NCBI GenBank assembly: GCA_019636615.1
Contig: JAHBXF010000002.1
Span: 64,001 to 128,000, forward strand
DNA: 64,000 nucleotides
Direction: 5' to 3'
Source: Phycisphaeraceae bacterium
Lineage (GTDB): Bacteria; Planctomycetota; Phycisphaerae; Phycisphaerales; UBA1924
The first letter of the stretch is position 1; each line of letters opens with the position of its first letter. Below the pieces are notes generated by a model. The model was not told the origin of the DNA and ran no database searches. It worked only from the letters and a program-made list of their open reading frames with translations. Shown here piece after piece: positions 1 to 8,785 of this stretch. A program made the translations under genes and the position numbers.

Positions 1-1
1 G

Positions 2-151
2 GATGCCGAACTGGACGCCAGGCCCGCGCTGCGCTCCCTGGGCGGGGTGCAGGGCATCAACTACTCGAAGGGGCGCCGTGTCTATCTCTCGCTGGTTGAA
101 GTCGCGGCGCCAACAGATGGCGATGATGCGCCGCAGGAGCGGGCGCAGTGA
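2..151 (+). CDS. C-terminal end of an unidentified protein (5' truncated by window edge)
   Basis: Only the last 49 codons are present, reading through to a TGA at 149-151. The visible tail contains the segment LRSLGGVQGINYSKGRRVYL followed by a short acidic, low-complexity end. The stop overlaps the GTG start of truB by 4 bases (GTGA), so the two genes are probably co-transcribed and translationally coupled. In many bacteria truB follows rbfA or a DHH phosphoesterase, but I do not recognise either family in this tail and assign no function. Frame continuity to the window edge and the coupled stop/start support a real gene. Confidence 0.6.
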   Translation, partial: DAELDARPALRSLGGVQGINYSKGRRVYLSLVEVAAPTDGDDAPQERAQ

Positions 152-927
152 ACCAGGAAACTCCACCCCCGGGCGTACCCGCCGTGGGCGGCGCGCCCCT
201 GAACGGACTGATGATCATCAACAAGCCCACCGGCCCGACATCGATGGATGTGTGCGCGATGGTTCGTGCGAGGTTTCGACGGGGCGGGGCTCCCAAGCGG
301 CTCAAAGTCGGGCACGCGGGCACGCTAGACCCTATGGCGACCGGGGTGCTGGTGGTGCTCGTGGGCAAGGCAACCCCGCTGTGCAACTCGCTGATGGCCC
401 AGCGCAAGGTGTACCGGGCCACGATCGACTGTGCACACCGCTCGTCGAGCGACGATGCCCAGGGAGTAATTGAACCGGTGCAGGATCTGCGGGCGTCGCC
501 TTCCCGCGAGGAGATCGATCACGCGGTGCGGGGCTTTGTCGGGGTCATCATGCAAAGGCCACCGGCAGTCTCGGCCATCAAGGTTGACGGCAGACGCGCC
601 TACGACCTGGCCCGCGAAGGAAAGCCTCAGGAACTCGCTTCTCGCCCGGTTGAAGTCTTTCGCTTTGAGATCCTCCGCGTCGATTGGCCGCGGATGGATG
701 TGGTGGTCGAGTGCGGCAAAGGCACGTACATCCGCAGTCTGGCGCGTGATCTGGGGGCGGCCCTGGGCGCGGGTGGAATGCTCACAGCGCTGGAACGCAC
801 GCGTTCGGGCCCGTTTGATATCAGCCGGGCCAGGCCCCTCGCCTCGCTCCCCGATGTGCTCGAAGAGAGCCACCTGCTCGACCCGGCGCCGTACGTGTGC
901 TGGCACGAGGGTCAGCCGTTGCCCTGA
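148..927 (+). CDS. truB: tRNA pseudouridine(55) synthase TruB
   Basis: Converts U55 of the tRNA T-loop to pseudouridine in the cytoplasm. The family signature GHAGTLDPMATGVL is at residues 55-68, with the catalytic Asp at 61. KPTGPTS near residue 26, the KxYRAT-like segment near 95-100 and GTYIRSLARDLG near 195 are also typical. At 259 aa it is shorter than E. coli TruB (about 314 aa) and appears to lack most of the C-terminal PUA-type extension, as in many non-proteobacterial TruBs. The GTG start overlaps the preceding stop by 4 nt; an ATG at 211 is an alternative, since the first 20 residues are a Pro/Gly-rich leader. The 3' end overlaps the convergent gene by 16 nt. Confidence 0.95.
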   Translation: MNQETPPPGVPAVGGAPLNGLMIINKPTGPTSMDVCAMVRARFRRGGAPKRLKVGHAGTLDPMATGVLVVLVGKATPLCNSLMAQRKVYRATIDCAHRSSSDDAQGVIEPVQDLRASPSREEIDHAVRGFVGVIMQRPPAVSAIKVDGRRAYDLAREGKPQELASRPVEVFRFEILRVDWPRMDVVVECGKGTYIRSLARDLGAALGAGGMLTALERTRSGPFDISRARPLASLPDVLEESHLLDPAPYVCWHEGQPLP

Positions 928-1187
928 GCCAGAGCCGCTTCGAGTAGCGCTCGGGCCGCCGGGTCTGCCGCGGCCACGGGGCATGCGCCATGGGGCTGCC
1001 ATGTCACCACGAGAGCCGGGGAGTCGGTTCGAAGCACGCACCCGCCAAGGGCCAGCGTGCCGGGAAGGTCTGTCGCGCGCGCGGCGAGGATGGTTGTTGT
1101 GCCGCCTCGCTCCATGAGCAGGGAAGTCACACCGAGTTCGGCCAGGGCACCCGCCAACGCGACGGCGCGGGCGTTGGCCGGGGTCAT
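912..1187 (-). CDS. Small hypothetical protein coupled to the membrane protein upstream
   Basis: This 91-aa Ala/Leu-rich protein has no recognisable family and no clear membrane segment. Its ATG (1185-1187) overlaps the TGA of the preceding minus-strand gene as ATGA. That is the best evidence that it is real and translated by coupling. It contains two Cys residues (in GGCV and GACP) and an RGGTTTILAARA segment that could form a beta strand followed by a helix. The product is probably cytoplasmic. Its end overlaps the end of truB by 16 nt. Function is unknown; the coupling suggests a job tied to the polytopic membrane protein. Confidence 0.6.
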   Translation of the reverse strand: MTPANARAVALAGALAELGVTSLLMERGGTTTILAARATDLPGTLALGGCVLRTDSPALVVTWQPHGACPVAAADPAARALLEAALAQGNG

Positions 1188-2347
1188 GCTTCGCCCTCGC
1201 TCGTGGAACGCGCGGGTTCAAGATCGGTGCGTGCCGTGGCGACGGGCGTGCTGCCCGGCTCCCAGAGTTCCGAGGTGTCCTGCCCATCGCACACCCGCCG
1301 CAAGACCATGTACACCGCGGTGCCCGCGCAGCAGATGTACGACAGCGCATACCCCAGCACGAAAAAGGCGGGCAGTTGCAGCCAGAAGGCCGTGAGCCTG
1401 GCCGCGGTGCGGGCCGATGACGATGCACCTTCATCCATCCCGGTTATCGCGGCGGAAAGGTGCTGCGGAAGCCACGAGGTGGAAAGGCCCGCCGCGAGCC
1501 ACTGCACGCCGCCGGCAAGCACAGAGACGACGCCGATCGCCAGAACACCAAGCAGAACCGCGACGAATGTGTACGCCGCGAAACGCACCGGGCGGGCGAT
1601 GAGATACGCCCCGACACGCTGCATCGCATCGAGGGCATCTGTGGCCTCGGTGGCAAGGGCGGGGATGAAGAGCAGCGACCCGGCCAGGGCGCACAGCAGC
1701 ACCAGCAGGGTGAGCGCGGCGAGCGCGACAACCACAAAGAAGAGCGCCCCGCCCACAACCTGCAGCCACGGCACGCGCAGCATCAGCCACCCCAGCCCGG
1801 CGATGGTCACGGCAAGGGTCCAGTAGAGCGCCCACGGGGTGAAGAGCACACCCATCCCGCTGAGCACGCGTTCACGCCCGAAGGCCACGGTGCGCGGCCA
1901 AGGCAGGGGCGCAGCGCCGGCGAGTTCGACCACGGCCGAGCGGCACACGGCGAGCGTGCCCAATGCCCACGCCGGCACGCCCACCAACAGCACCAGCAGC
2001 GTTGCGACGGGGGAGCCACGGATGAGTTCCCAGGGCGTGATCAGCGTGAAATGTGTGAGCGAAGGGAACAGACCCGCAAACCCCGGCGCCGACCAGGATT
2101 CCGCCACCCGAGAGGCGCTCGCGACCAGAGTGCCGATGACTCCCGGGTGATCGGGGTTCCAGAGCGTTGGAACACGGTCGGTCAACGAAACCACAACGAG
2201 CGTGAAGAGGGCCACAAGCACCCGCGAAGGTCGCAGGGCCAGGCGAGGGGCGCGGAGGATGAGCGGCCAGACGAGCGAAGAGACAATGTCGTCCCAGGTT
2301 GCCGGGGGAGGGGAGGCCGGATGGGCGGGTTGCGAGCGATTGGTCAT
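1184..2347 (-). CDS. Polytopic membrane protein of unknown function
   Basis: The protein is 387 aa from the ATG at 2347 (MTNRSQ...). Longer frames upstream are low-complexity and lack membrane character. After a short Pro-rich N-terminus there are about six to seven hydrophobic stretches: near residues 40-60 (VLVALFTLVVVSL), 110-135, 165-190, 195-230, 250-290 and 335-365. A long extracytoplasmic-like segment with Trp and Pro lies around 65-105. No enzymatic or transporter motif is visible. The layout recalls the conserved planctomycete membrane proteins with a hydrophobic bundle and no named domain. It is the first gene of a two-gene unit with the 91-aa protein that follows. Confidence 0.7.
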   Translation of the reverse strand: MTNRSQPAHPASPPPATWDDIVSSLVWPLILRAPRLALRPSRVLVALFTLVVVSLTDRVPTLWNPDHPGVIGTLVASASRVAESWSAPGFAGLFPSLTHFTLITPWELIRGSPVATLLVLLVGVPAWALGTLAVCRSAVVELAGAAPLPWPRTVAFGRERVLSGMGVLFTPWALYWTLAVTIAGLGWLMLRVPWLQVVGGALFFVVVALAALTLLVLLCALAGSLLFIPALATEATDALDAMQRVGAYLIARPVRFAAYTFVAVLLGVLAIGVVSVLAGGVQWLAAGLSTSWLPQHLSAAITGMDEGASSSARTAARLTAFWLQLPAFFVLGYALSYICCAGTAVYMVLRRVCDGQDTSELWEPGSTPVATARTDLEPARSTSEGEA

Positions 2348-2668
2348 GGGGCTGTTCCGCGAAGGTGACTCTCGGCGGAGGTTAGCAATCTCAATGGCTT
2401 CGCGGCGGGGCGATGGGTGAGCACCGCCGCCAGAGCGCAGGAAAGGTGCGGCACGGGCCTTCGGCGCAATCGGCAGAATTCTTGCCGGTTTTAGTTGCCA
2501 AGGCCGGTAACGTGAGGCATCTTGAAGTAGCCACGCACAGCGCACATCCGTGCCGCTCCGGGCGGGCCTTCTACAGGCGAGAGCAGACAAACTGATCGGC
2601 CGCCCTGGGCTTGCCGGGGCGGGGCTGTGGCTCACGCCGCGGAGGATCCCGCGGCCAAGGAGGGCGGT
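2348..2668. other. Intergenic region between divergent genes (321 nt)
   Basis: This spacer separates the minus-strand membrane-protein gene from the plus-strand secreted-protein gene, so it should carry promoters for both. I see a weak inverted element TTGCCGG...CCGGTAA at about 2481-2509 and a good Shine-Dalgarno (AAGGAGGG) just before 2669. No convincing -35/-10 pair and no additional coding sequence were found. Confidence 0.4.
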
Positions 2669-3367
2669 ATGTCCATTCGTCAAAGCGCCGGTGTCATTGT
2701 GGCGGTCTGCGGGCTTGCGGCGGTGTCCGCATCGCACGGGGGCGTGATTACCTTCACGTTCACGCCGCCGCCAGGCGGCGGAACCCTGACCAACGTGGCG
2801 AACGGCGCATCGGTCAACACGGGGCTCATGGCCTTCGATCAGAACGCGGCGCTCAACTTCACCATCGATGGCACCGAAGAGGGGTTCGGGGTGGTGAACT
2901 ATCCCAACGCGCGCATGGAAATGCTCATGACGCTCAGCCCGGCGGTTGACCTGGGAGAGGGCCTGTTCCGCGCTTCGGTCACGGGAACGTTCACGATCTA
3001 TGACTATTCGGGGAACGCGCGCCAGGATCTGCTCATCGGCACGGTGTCGGGCGGGTCGTTCCTTCGGTTCGGTTCAACGCACACCATCCTGCTCAACAGC
3101 AATCTTGGGCTTTCGTACACCGCCGGGCCGGGTTTGGCCGCGCTGTTGCCCGCGGGCAGAACGCTCTCGGGCGCTCAAGACGGGGCCTTTGCGCTCACCA
3201 ACGTGCAGACATTTGATGGCAACGCGGATGTGATCGGGGCGGGCGGGGTCTTTGAGTCTTTCACCGCGAACACGGCGTTCACCGGCAGCAGTTCGGTGAT
3301 CCCCACGCCCGGCACGATCGTGCTCGGGGTGTGCGGGGGCATCCTGGCGCTGCGCCGACGACGCTGA
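2669..3367 (+). CDS. Secreted protein with PEP-CTERM-like sorting tail
   Basis: The protein is 232 aa from the ATG at 2669, preceded by AAGGAGGG about 6 nt upstream. It has an N-terminal signal peptide (MSIRQSAGVIVAVCGLAAVSASHGG). The middle is beta-rich, with many Thr, Gly and Asn residues and repeated hydrophobic strands. The C-terminus reads IPTPGTIVLGVCGGILALRRRR: a PTPG motif, one hydrophobic helix and a terminal Arg cluster. This is the planctomycete variant of the PEP-CTERM signal, which in other bacteria is processed by an exosortase. The protein is expected to be exported and held at the envelope. The passenger domain is not recognisable. A hairpin follows the stop. Confidence 0.8.
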   Translation: MSIRQSAGVIVAVCGLAAVSASHGGVITFTFTPPPGGGTLTNVANGASVNTGLMAFDQNAALNFTIDGTEEGFGVVNYPNARMEMLMTLSPAVDLGEGLFRASVTGTFTIYDYSGNARQDLLIGTVSGGSFLRFGSTHTILLNSNLGLSYTAGPGLAALLPAGRTLSGAQDGAFALTNVQTFDGNADVIGAGGVFESFTANTAFTGSSSVIPTPGTIVLGVCGGILALRRRR

Positions 3368-3409
3368 CGGCATGGCCGGTCATCTCCTTCCCAAGAGTCG
3401 CGATCCCGG

Positions 3410-3438
3410 CCGGGCCGCCTCCAGAGAGGGCGGCCCGG
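3410..3438 (+). terminator. Hairpin downstream of the PEP-CTERM-like gene
   Basis: A perfect 10-bp stem (CCGGGCCGCC at 3410-3419 pairing with GGCGGCCCGG at 3429-3438) with a 9-nt loop lies 42 nt after the stop codon. There is no strong T-run behind it, so efficiency is uncertain. Confidence 0.55.
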
Positions 3439-3611
3439 TCGCTTGCAGGTCTGCTTCGCAACGGCTTGTGGGTTTCGCACGCGGTGCCCCCGCGGCTCAA
3501 GTATGATCGGCATGGAAGGTACGATGGAGGTGGAATCCCCGCACGCGGCCGCTCGTGACGCCGCGTGAATGCCACGGGGAAGAGTCGGCGGAGCGTTTGA
3601 ATACGGTTTGC

Positions 3612-4490
3612 ATGGAATCCACGCCCACAGCACCGCTGCGGAGAGTTTCTGCCCCGGTCTCGGTGCGCATGCTGCTGAACCCGGCGGCGATGGCCGCGCA
3701 CCTGTGGTCGCTGCGCGGGTTGTTCGTGCAGTTCACCCGCCGCGAAGTGGCGGCCCGCCACAAAGGAAGCGTGCTCGGGGTGGTGTGGAACTTTCTTCAC
3801 CCGCTGATGATGCTGGGGGTCTACACGTTCGTCTTTGCGATTGTGTGGCAGGCGCGATGGCTGCCCATCGGGGGCGATGAGGGCGGGCGGGGGGCGTTCG
3901 CGCTGAGCGTCTTTGCCGGCCTGGTGATGTGGGAAGTCTTCTCCGGCGGTGTGGGAACCGCGCCCACGATCATCGTGAACAACACGAACTTCGTCAAGAA
4001 AGTGATCTTCCCGCTGGAGGTGCTGCCGCTGGCCCAGATCGGCGCGTCGGCGTTCGTGGCCGGGGTGAGCCTGCTGGTGCTCCTGGCCGGCAACATCGCG
4101 CTGCGGGGGAGCGTGTCGCCCACGCTGTGGCTCTTCCCGCTGGTGCTTCCCGCGCTCTTCTCGCTCACGGCGGGGCTGGCCTGGTTCGTCGCGTCGCTGG
4201 GGGTCTTTCTTCGCGACCTGAGGCAGATCGTCTCCGGCCTGCTGCTCCAGGTGATGTTTTTCATGACGCCGATTTTTTACCCCTTGGAGCGGGTGCCTGA
4301 TCCCTACCAGAGCGTGCTTCGGCTCAACCCGATGGCATCCATCGTGGACAACGCACGCCGAACCGTGCTGTACGGAGTGCAGCCGGACTGGGCCAGCCTC
4401 GGGCTGGTGACGCTGGTGGGGCTGCTGGTGATGCTGCTGGGGTATGCTTTTTTCATGAAGAGCAAACGGAGCTTTGCGGATGTCATCTGA
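3612..4490 (+). CDS. ABC-2 type polysaccharide export permease (Wzm-like)
   Basis: Inner-membrane permease of an ATP-driven polysaccharide or O-antigen exporter, partner of the ATPase encoded immediately downstream. The protein is about 292 aa. The N-terminal segment FTRREVAARHKGSVLGVVWN (around residues 43-62) is the typical amphipathic entry of the ABC-2/Wzm family. Six membrane segments follow, from about residue 66 to 285. The terminal LLGYAFFMKSKRSFADVI tail resembles TagG/Wzm/KpsM proteins. I chose the ATG at 3612; a GTG at 3555 is in frame but adds a polar leader without family similarity. The end overlaps the ATPase start by 11 nt, so the two are co-translated. Confidence 0.9.
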   Translation: MESTPTAPLRRVSAPVSVRMLLNPAAMAAHLWSLRGLFVQFTRREVAARHKGSVLGVVWNFLHPLMMLGVYTFVFAIVWQARWLPIGGDEGGRGAFALSVFAGLVMWEVFSGGVGTAPTIIVNNTNFVKKVIFPLEVLPLAQIGASAFVAGVSLLVLLAGNIALRGSVSPTLWLFPLVLPALFSLTAGLAWFVASLGVFLRDLRQIVSGLLLQVMFFMTPIFYPLERVPDPYQSVLRLNPMASIVDNARRTVLYGVQPDWASLGLVTLVGLLVMLLGYAFFMKSKRSFADVI

Positions 4491-5859
4491 CGGCACGCAG
4501 GCGCAGCGGCCGCCCGAGAGAGCGGCGCACGAGCGGCACGACCGCGGTGGGTGCGTCATCCGCATCGAGAATGTGGGCAAGTGCTACCACATGTACGCCA
4601 AGCCCTCCGACAGGCTCAAGCAGGCTCTCTTTCTTTGGAAGCGCACGTACTTCCGCGAGTTCTGGGCCTTGCGGGGTGTCTCGCTCGAAGTCGCCCGCGG
4701 CGAGTCGGTCGGCATCATCGGGCGCAACGGCAGCGGCAAGAGCACGCTGCTTCAGATCATCGCGGGCACACTGGCGCCCAGCGAGGGTGCGGCGAGCGTC
4801 GCGGGGCGCGTGGCGGCACTGCTCGAACTGGGCAGCGGGTTCAACCCCGAGTTTTCGGGCAGAGAAAACGTCTACCTGAACGCCGCCGTGCTGGGGCTTT
4901 CGCGGCGCGAGGTTGATGACCGCTTCGACGCGATCGCGGGCTTTGCCGACATCGGCGAGTTCATCGACCAGCCCGTCAAGACCTATTCGTCGGGCATGCT
5001 GGTGAGGCTGGCCTTCGCGGTGCAGGTGCAGGTAGAGCCCGACATCCTCATCATCGACGAAGCGCTGGCCGTGGGAGACGCGCTCTTTCAGAAGAGGTGC
5101 TTCCAACGTCTCGAAGAACTCCGCGACCGCGGCGTCACGCTTCTGTTTGTCAGCCATGACCAGGAGAGTGTGCGCACGCTCACAAGCCGCGCTCTTCTGC
5201 TGCACGAGGGCCGCGTGCGGGCCAGCGGCCCCTCGGGCGAGGTGATCCTTGAGTATCGCCGGCTGCTGCACGAGGCAGAGCGGGCGTGGGGGCGCTCGCA
5301 GGCGGCCTCGCTGCCGCGCGCGGTGCCGGCGAGCAACGGCCAGCGTGCCTCCCCGCGCCGAGAGTTCGGCAGCCTCGAGGCGCAGGTCGAATCTGTCGGC
5401 ATCTACAACAGCGCGGGCGAGGCAACGAGTGTCTTTCACCCGGGCGAAGAAGTGCGCATCGTGGTCGATGCGGTGATCAACAGGCGCATGAACCACGTGA
5501 ACATCGGCCTGCGCATCCGCAACAAGCAGGGTGTGAAGGTGTACTCGTGGGGAACGCTGAATCAGGACATATCCATCTGGAGCGGGCGGGCGGGGGGCGA
5601 ACCCGTGTGGGAGCGATGGTTCGAGGCAGGCGAGCGGGTTCGGGTCGAGTTCCGGTGCGAGTGCACCCTGGGCATGAACTTCTACGAAGTGCAGGCCCAT
5701 GTTTCAGAAGAGCACGACCGCTTCTACCGCGACCAGCACATGCTCCACTGGGTAGACGAGGCCGCTTTCTTCCAGGTCATCGTCCATCAGGAGGAGTATT
5801 TCTTCGGCGGTGTGACCGACCTTAGAATGACCGCGAGTGTCCAAGGCCCGCGCACATAA
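4480..5859 (+). CDS. Polysaccharide ABC transporter ATPase with C-terminal Wzt-like domain
   Basis: Nucleotide-binding subunit of the exporter. The Walker A motif GRNGSGKST is near residue 80, the signature SSGMLVRLAFA (a YSSGM variant usual in Wzt/KpsT/TagH) near 170, and Walker B ILIIDEALAVGD near 190. After the NBD and a linker (about 250-300) comes a beta-rich domain of about 150 aa (around 305-455). It contains ...VGIYNSAGE and FHPGEEVRIVVDAV, as in Wzt C-terminal domains. In E. coli O8/O9a that domain binds the modified non-reducing end of the glycan before export. The ATG at 4480 overlaps the permease stop; a TTG at 4474 is less likely. The last 23 nt overlap the next gene. Confidence 0.92.
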   Translation: MSSDGTQAQRPPERAAHERHDRGGCVIRIENVGKCYHMYAKPSDRLKQALFLWKRTYFREFWALRGVSLEVARGESVGIIGRNGSGKSTLLQIIAGTLAPSEGAASVAGRVAALLELGSGFNPEFSGRENVYLNAAVLGLSRREVDDRFDAIAGFADIGEFIDQPVKTYSSGMLVRLAFAVQVQVEPDILIIDEALAVGDALFQKRCFQRLEELRDRGVTLLFVSHDQESVRTLTSRALLLHEGRVRASGPSGEVILEYRRLLHEAERAWGRSQAASLPRAVPASNGQRASPRREFGSLEAQVESVGIYNSAGEATSVFHPGEEVRIVVDAVINRRMNHVNIGLRIRNKQGVKVYSWGTLNQDISIWSGRAGGEPVWERWFEAGERVRVEFRCECTLGMNFYEVQAHVSEEHDRFYRDQHMLHWVDEAAFFQVIVHQEEYFFGGVTDLRMTASVQGPRT

Positions 5860-8785
5860 ACCATCGCCGGCGAAGCCCGCCCATCCGGGTCAGGACGGTG
5901 GGGGGGCATCGGAGCGCGCCCCCGCACTCCGCGCGTCACCCCGCGAAGGGGGTGAGTTGGATGCCCGCCCGCAGGAGGTCGCGGCCCGCCTGATCCGCAT
6001 CTGCGGCGCGGGGCGCACGCTGGTTGTCGGGTGGCCCGGGCTCGCCGAGGCGCTCTGGCGTGCGGGAGTTGACGCGGTGATCCTCTCGCCCGATGAAGAA
6101 CACCCGGTCGGCATCGACCCAACCCGATATGTCGCCGGCACGCTGGGCGACCTCCCCCGGCTCGCCGTGAGATTCGATCATGTGGTGGTGGCCGGCGGTC
6201 TTGAGGATCTATCGGAGAGCGACGGCCTCACCCGGACGCTGCACGCGCTAGCTGCGCTCGCGACGCGCAGCGTCGTGCTGATGATCACGCCCGATGCGCA
6301 GCGCGCCCGCGCGTGGTGGGAAGCGAGGATGTTCGCCTGCGGGCTGCGCCGACACCCGCTCACGCAGCGGTGGACCTACTACACCTCACTGGATGTCGAT
6401 CGAGGGTCGTTGACGCTCATCGGAGAGCCGATACCCGTCGATGCCTTCGCGGCGTTCCCACGGGGACGAATCAAGGATGAGTCCGGCGCTGAACACGCCG
6501 ACGCGCTGCGAGAGTGCGGACGGGAGGCGGACGCCCAGACCGCGCGCTACCTCATCGCGGCCGAGATGGTGCGCACCGGCGATGTGGTTCTCGACCTTGC
6601 CTGCGGCGCAGGGCACGGGGCTTGGATGATCGCCTCGGGCAGCGAGGCCGCGCGCGTGATCGGCGTTGATTCTTCGCGCGACGCGGTGCGGTATGCGCTC
6701 TCCAACTTCCGGCGTGAGCGTGCCCCGCTCGAGTTCCGCGCCGTCGATCGGCCGCTGGACCTCTCATCGCTGGCCGACGCGAGCGTGGATTTCATCTCCG
6801 TCATCAGCCCCGGGGCGGTCTCTCTGCTCGGCAGGCCGCTGATGAAAGAACTCTCGCGTGTTCTCTCGCCCGGGGGCCGCGTGCTGCTCTGCGGCCATGG
6901 CGCCGGTTCGGCAACAGCAAAGGGGTGGGATTGGCTCGCGCCCGGGCTTGGTGAAGGCTTCATCCCCGAGCGGATGTGGAGGCAAGTGGCGGGCACTACG
7001 CCGGGCTTTGAGCACCTCGACCGTGCGCTGCGAGAGGTGCCCGTTGAACTCGGCGAGCATGGAATGCCTTCGGCGCAGGCCGCGGGGACCGCCGAGTGGT
7101 TGATCGTCGCGGCGATGAAATCACCCGTCGGCGCCGGCAAGCACGGGTACCGCGAGACACTCTTCCCGGACTATTCCCACCTCGAAGGCTTCGATCTTTC
7201 GGCTTTCGCCAGAGACTACGACAACCCATGGCTCTTCCGCTCGATGGTGTGCATCGGCCCGCGCATGGGCAACGACGCGCAGCGGGTGCGCATGGCCCGC
7301 CAGGTGCTCGCTTCGGCACGCCCGGGCAGCCCCGATCACGGCGCGGCGGTGTGCGTGCTCGCCTACGCATCGCTGGCGGGCAGCGCGGACGCCATGCGCG
7401 AGTCGCTGCGGCTCATCGACGAGTACGAACCGCTCGCGGACGGCTCGCCCCACGCCTGGAGGTGGCGGATCTCAAACCGGTACGCCGCGGCGAAGGTGAA
7501 GTTGGCGCTGGGAGACCGCGCGGGCGCGCGTGCAGACTTTGTCGCCTGTGGCGGGATGGATGTGCTGCGGTTCAGCCCGCTGCTGGCCACGAAAACCGTG
7601 GACGCGTGGTGCCAGGCGGGGGTCATCAGCCTGCTCGACGGCAACACGGCCGCGGCGCGGGCGGCCTGGGTCAAAGGGCTTGAAGAATGCCGGCGGGTGG
7701 TGGTGGCGCCGTGGACCAACGTCTGGGGACTGCCGCACCAGCCGCACCCCTACAGCATGCACGAACTCTCCCAGGTGATCGACGCGGGCAGCCTCTGCGC
7801 CTCGTGGATGAACGCGTGCGAGCGGGCGGCGTGGCAGCCCGGCACGGCGTGGATGCTCGCGACGCGGCAGACGTTCGCCGACCGCGAGCGGCTCTCGTCA
7901 CAGCGGGCCGCGTACATCAGCAGCCTCGAAGCCTGGTGCGATGAACTCAATCACGCCGCCGACTGGCATCAAGGGCAGAGCCAGGCCTGGGAGAAAAACG
8001 CGGCTTCACTCGTGTCACAGGCCGAAGAACTCCGCGCGTGGAACGCCCAACTCGCCAGCGCCGCCGAGTGGCACACCCAGGAACGCGCCCGCCTTGAAGC
8101 GTCAGTCGCCGCGGCCAACGCCGCGCTCGCCGGGCAGGCCGAGTGGATCAAAGGCTTGGAAGAGGGCAAAGCGTGGCACGAGTCGCAGGCAAAGACCTGG
8201 GAAGAACACGCACGAACCGCCGGCGAGCAACTCCTCGGCGTGCGGGCCACGCTCGATGAGGTGTGCAGCGAACGTGAAGCCCTCAGGGCCGACCTCGCGC
8301 GGGCAGCGGAAGAATCACACGCGCTCCGCACGCTCGTTGAAGAGCAGCACAAACGCGGGGAAGCCCTCTCACGCACGCTCACCCAGTCTGAACAAGCCGC
8401 CGCCGAACTGAGCCAAGCCCTCGAACAGGCCACGGGCCTCTGCCGGCAGCGAGAGCAGGAACTGGCCGCGCAGCACGAGCGAGCGGCGTGGCTCGAATCA
8501 CAGTGCCGCTCGCTCGGGGCGCACGCCGCGTCGCTCGAAGAAGCGCGTGCATGGTTCGAGTCGCAGCGCGACACCTGGGAGTCGATGGCGAAGCGCGGGC
8601 AAGAGGCAAACCGTGCCCTGGCCCAGCGTGAAGAAACCCTCGCGCAGAGCCTGCGCACCGCCGAGGCGGAGATGGCGAGCCTTCGCGCCGAGTTGGCCCG
8701 CGTGCGGTCGCTGCGCATCCATCAGTTCGCGTGGGAGCGTTGGCGGGGCGGGCGGGCGCCGGTGCAGGCCGATGAAGGCCGATGA
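5837..8785 (+). CDS. Methyltransferase with helical repeats and long C-terminal coiled coil
   Basis: A 982-aa protein starting at GTG 5837 inside the ATPase gene. Residues about 50-205 form a Rossmann-like unit (GRTLVVGWPGLAEALW) that may be a degenerate methyltransferase or a binding domain. Residues about 230-400 are a class I SAM methyltransferase, with motif I VVLDLACGAGHG near 250 and the following acidic VIGVDSS. Residues about 430-690 are helical and TPR-like. Residues about 695-955 are a continuous Glu/Ala/Gln-rich coiled coil with repeated W-x3-Q-x3-W blocks. The tail ends ...WRGGRAPVQADEGR inside a tandem DNA repeat. The architecture and neighbours recall WbdD, the chain-terminating methyltransferase and length ruler of ABC-exported O-antigens, but no kinase domain is visible. 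Function is inferred. Confidence 0.8.
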   Translation: MSKARAHKPSPAKPAHPGQDGGGASERAPALRASPREGGELDARPQEVAARLIRICGAGRTLVVGWPGLAEALWRAGVDAVILSPDEEHPVGIDPTRYVAGTLGDLPRLAVRFDHVVVAGGLEDLSESDGLTRTLHALAALATRSVVLMITPDAQRARAWWEARMFACGLRRHPLTQRWTYYTSLDVDRGSLTLIGEPIPVDAFAAFPRGRIKDESGAEHADALRECGREADAQTARYLIAAEMVRTGDVVLDLACGAGHGAWMIASGSEAARVIGVDSSRDAVRYALSNFRRERAPLEFRAVDRPLDLSSLADASVDFISVISPGAVSLLGRPLMKELSRVLSPGGRVLLCGHGAGSATAKGWDWLAPGLGEGFIPERMWRQVAGTTPGFEHLDRALREVPVELGEHGMPSAQAAGTAEWLIVAAMKSPVGAGKHGYRETLFPDYSHLEGFDLSAFARDYDNPWLFRSMVCIGPRMGNDAQRVRMARQVLASARPGSPDHGAAVCVLAYASLAGSADAMRESLRLIDEYEPLADGSPHAWRWRISNRYAAAKVKLALGDRAGARADFVACGGMDVLRFSPLLATKTVDAWCQAGVISLLDGNTAAARAAWVKGLEECRRVVVAPWTNVWGLPHQPHPYSMHELSQVIDAGSLCASWMNACERAAWQPGTAWMLATRQTFADRERLSSQRAAYISSLEAWCDELNHAADWHQGQSQAWEKNAASLVSQAEELRAWNAQLASAAEWHTQERARLEASVAAANAALAGQAEWIKGLEEGKAWHESQAKTWEEHARTAGEQLLGVRATLDEVCSEREALRADLARAAEESHALRTLVEEQHKRGEALSRTLTQSEQAAAELSQALEQATGLCRQREQELAAQHERAAWLESQCRSLGAHAASLEEARAWFESQRDTWESMAKRGQEANRALAQREETLAQSLRTAEAEMASLRAELARVRSLRIHQFAWERWRGGRAPVQADEGR

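Noticed and set aside
3555..3611. GTG start for the Wzm-like permease
   Set aside because: The extra 19 residues are polar, lack similarity to permease N-termini and have no ribosome-binding site before them.
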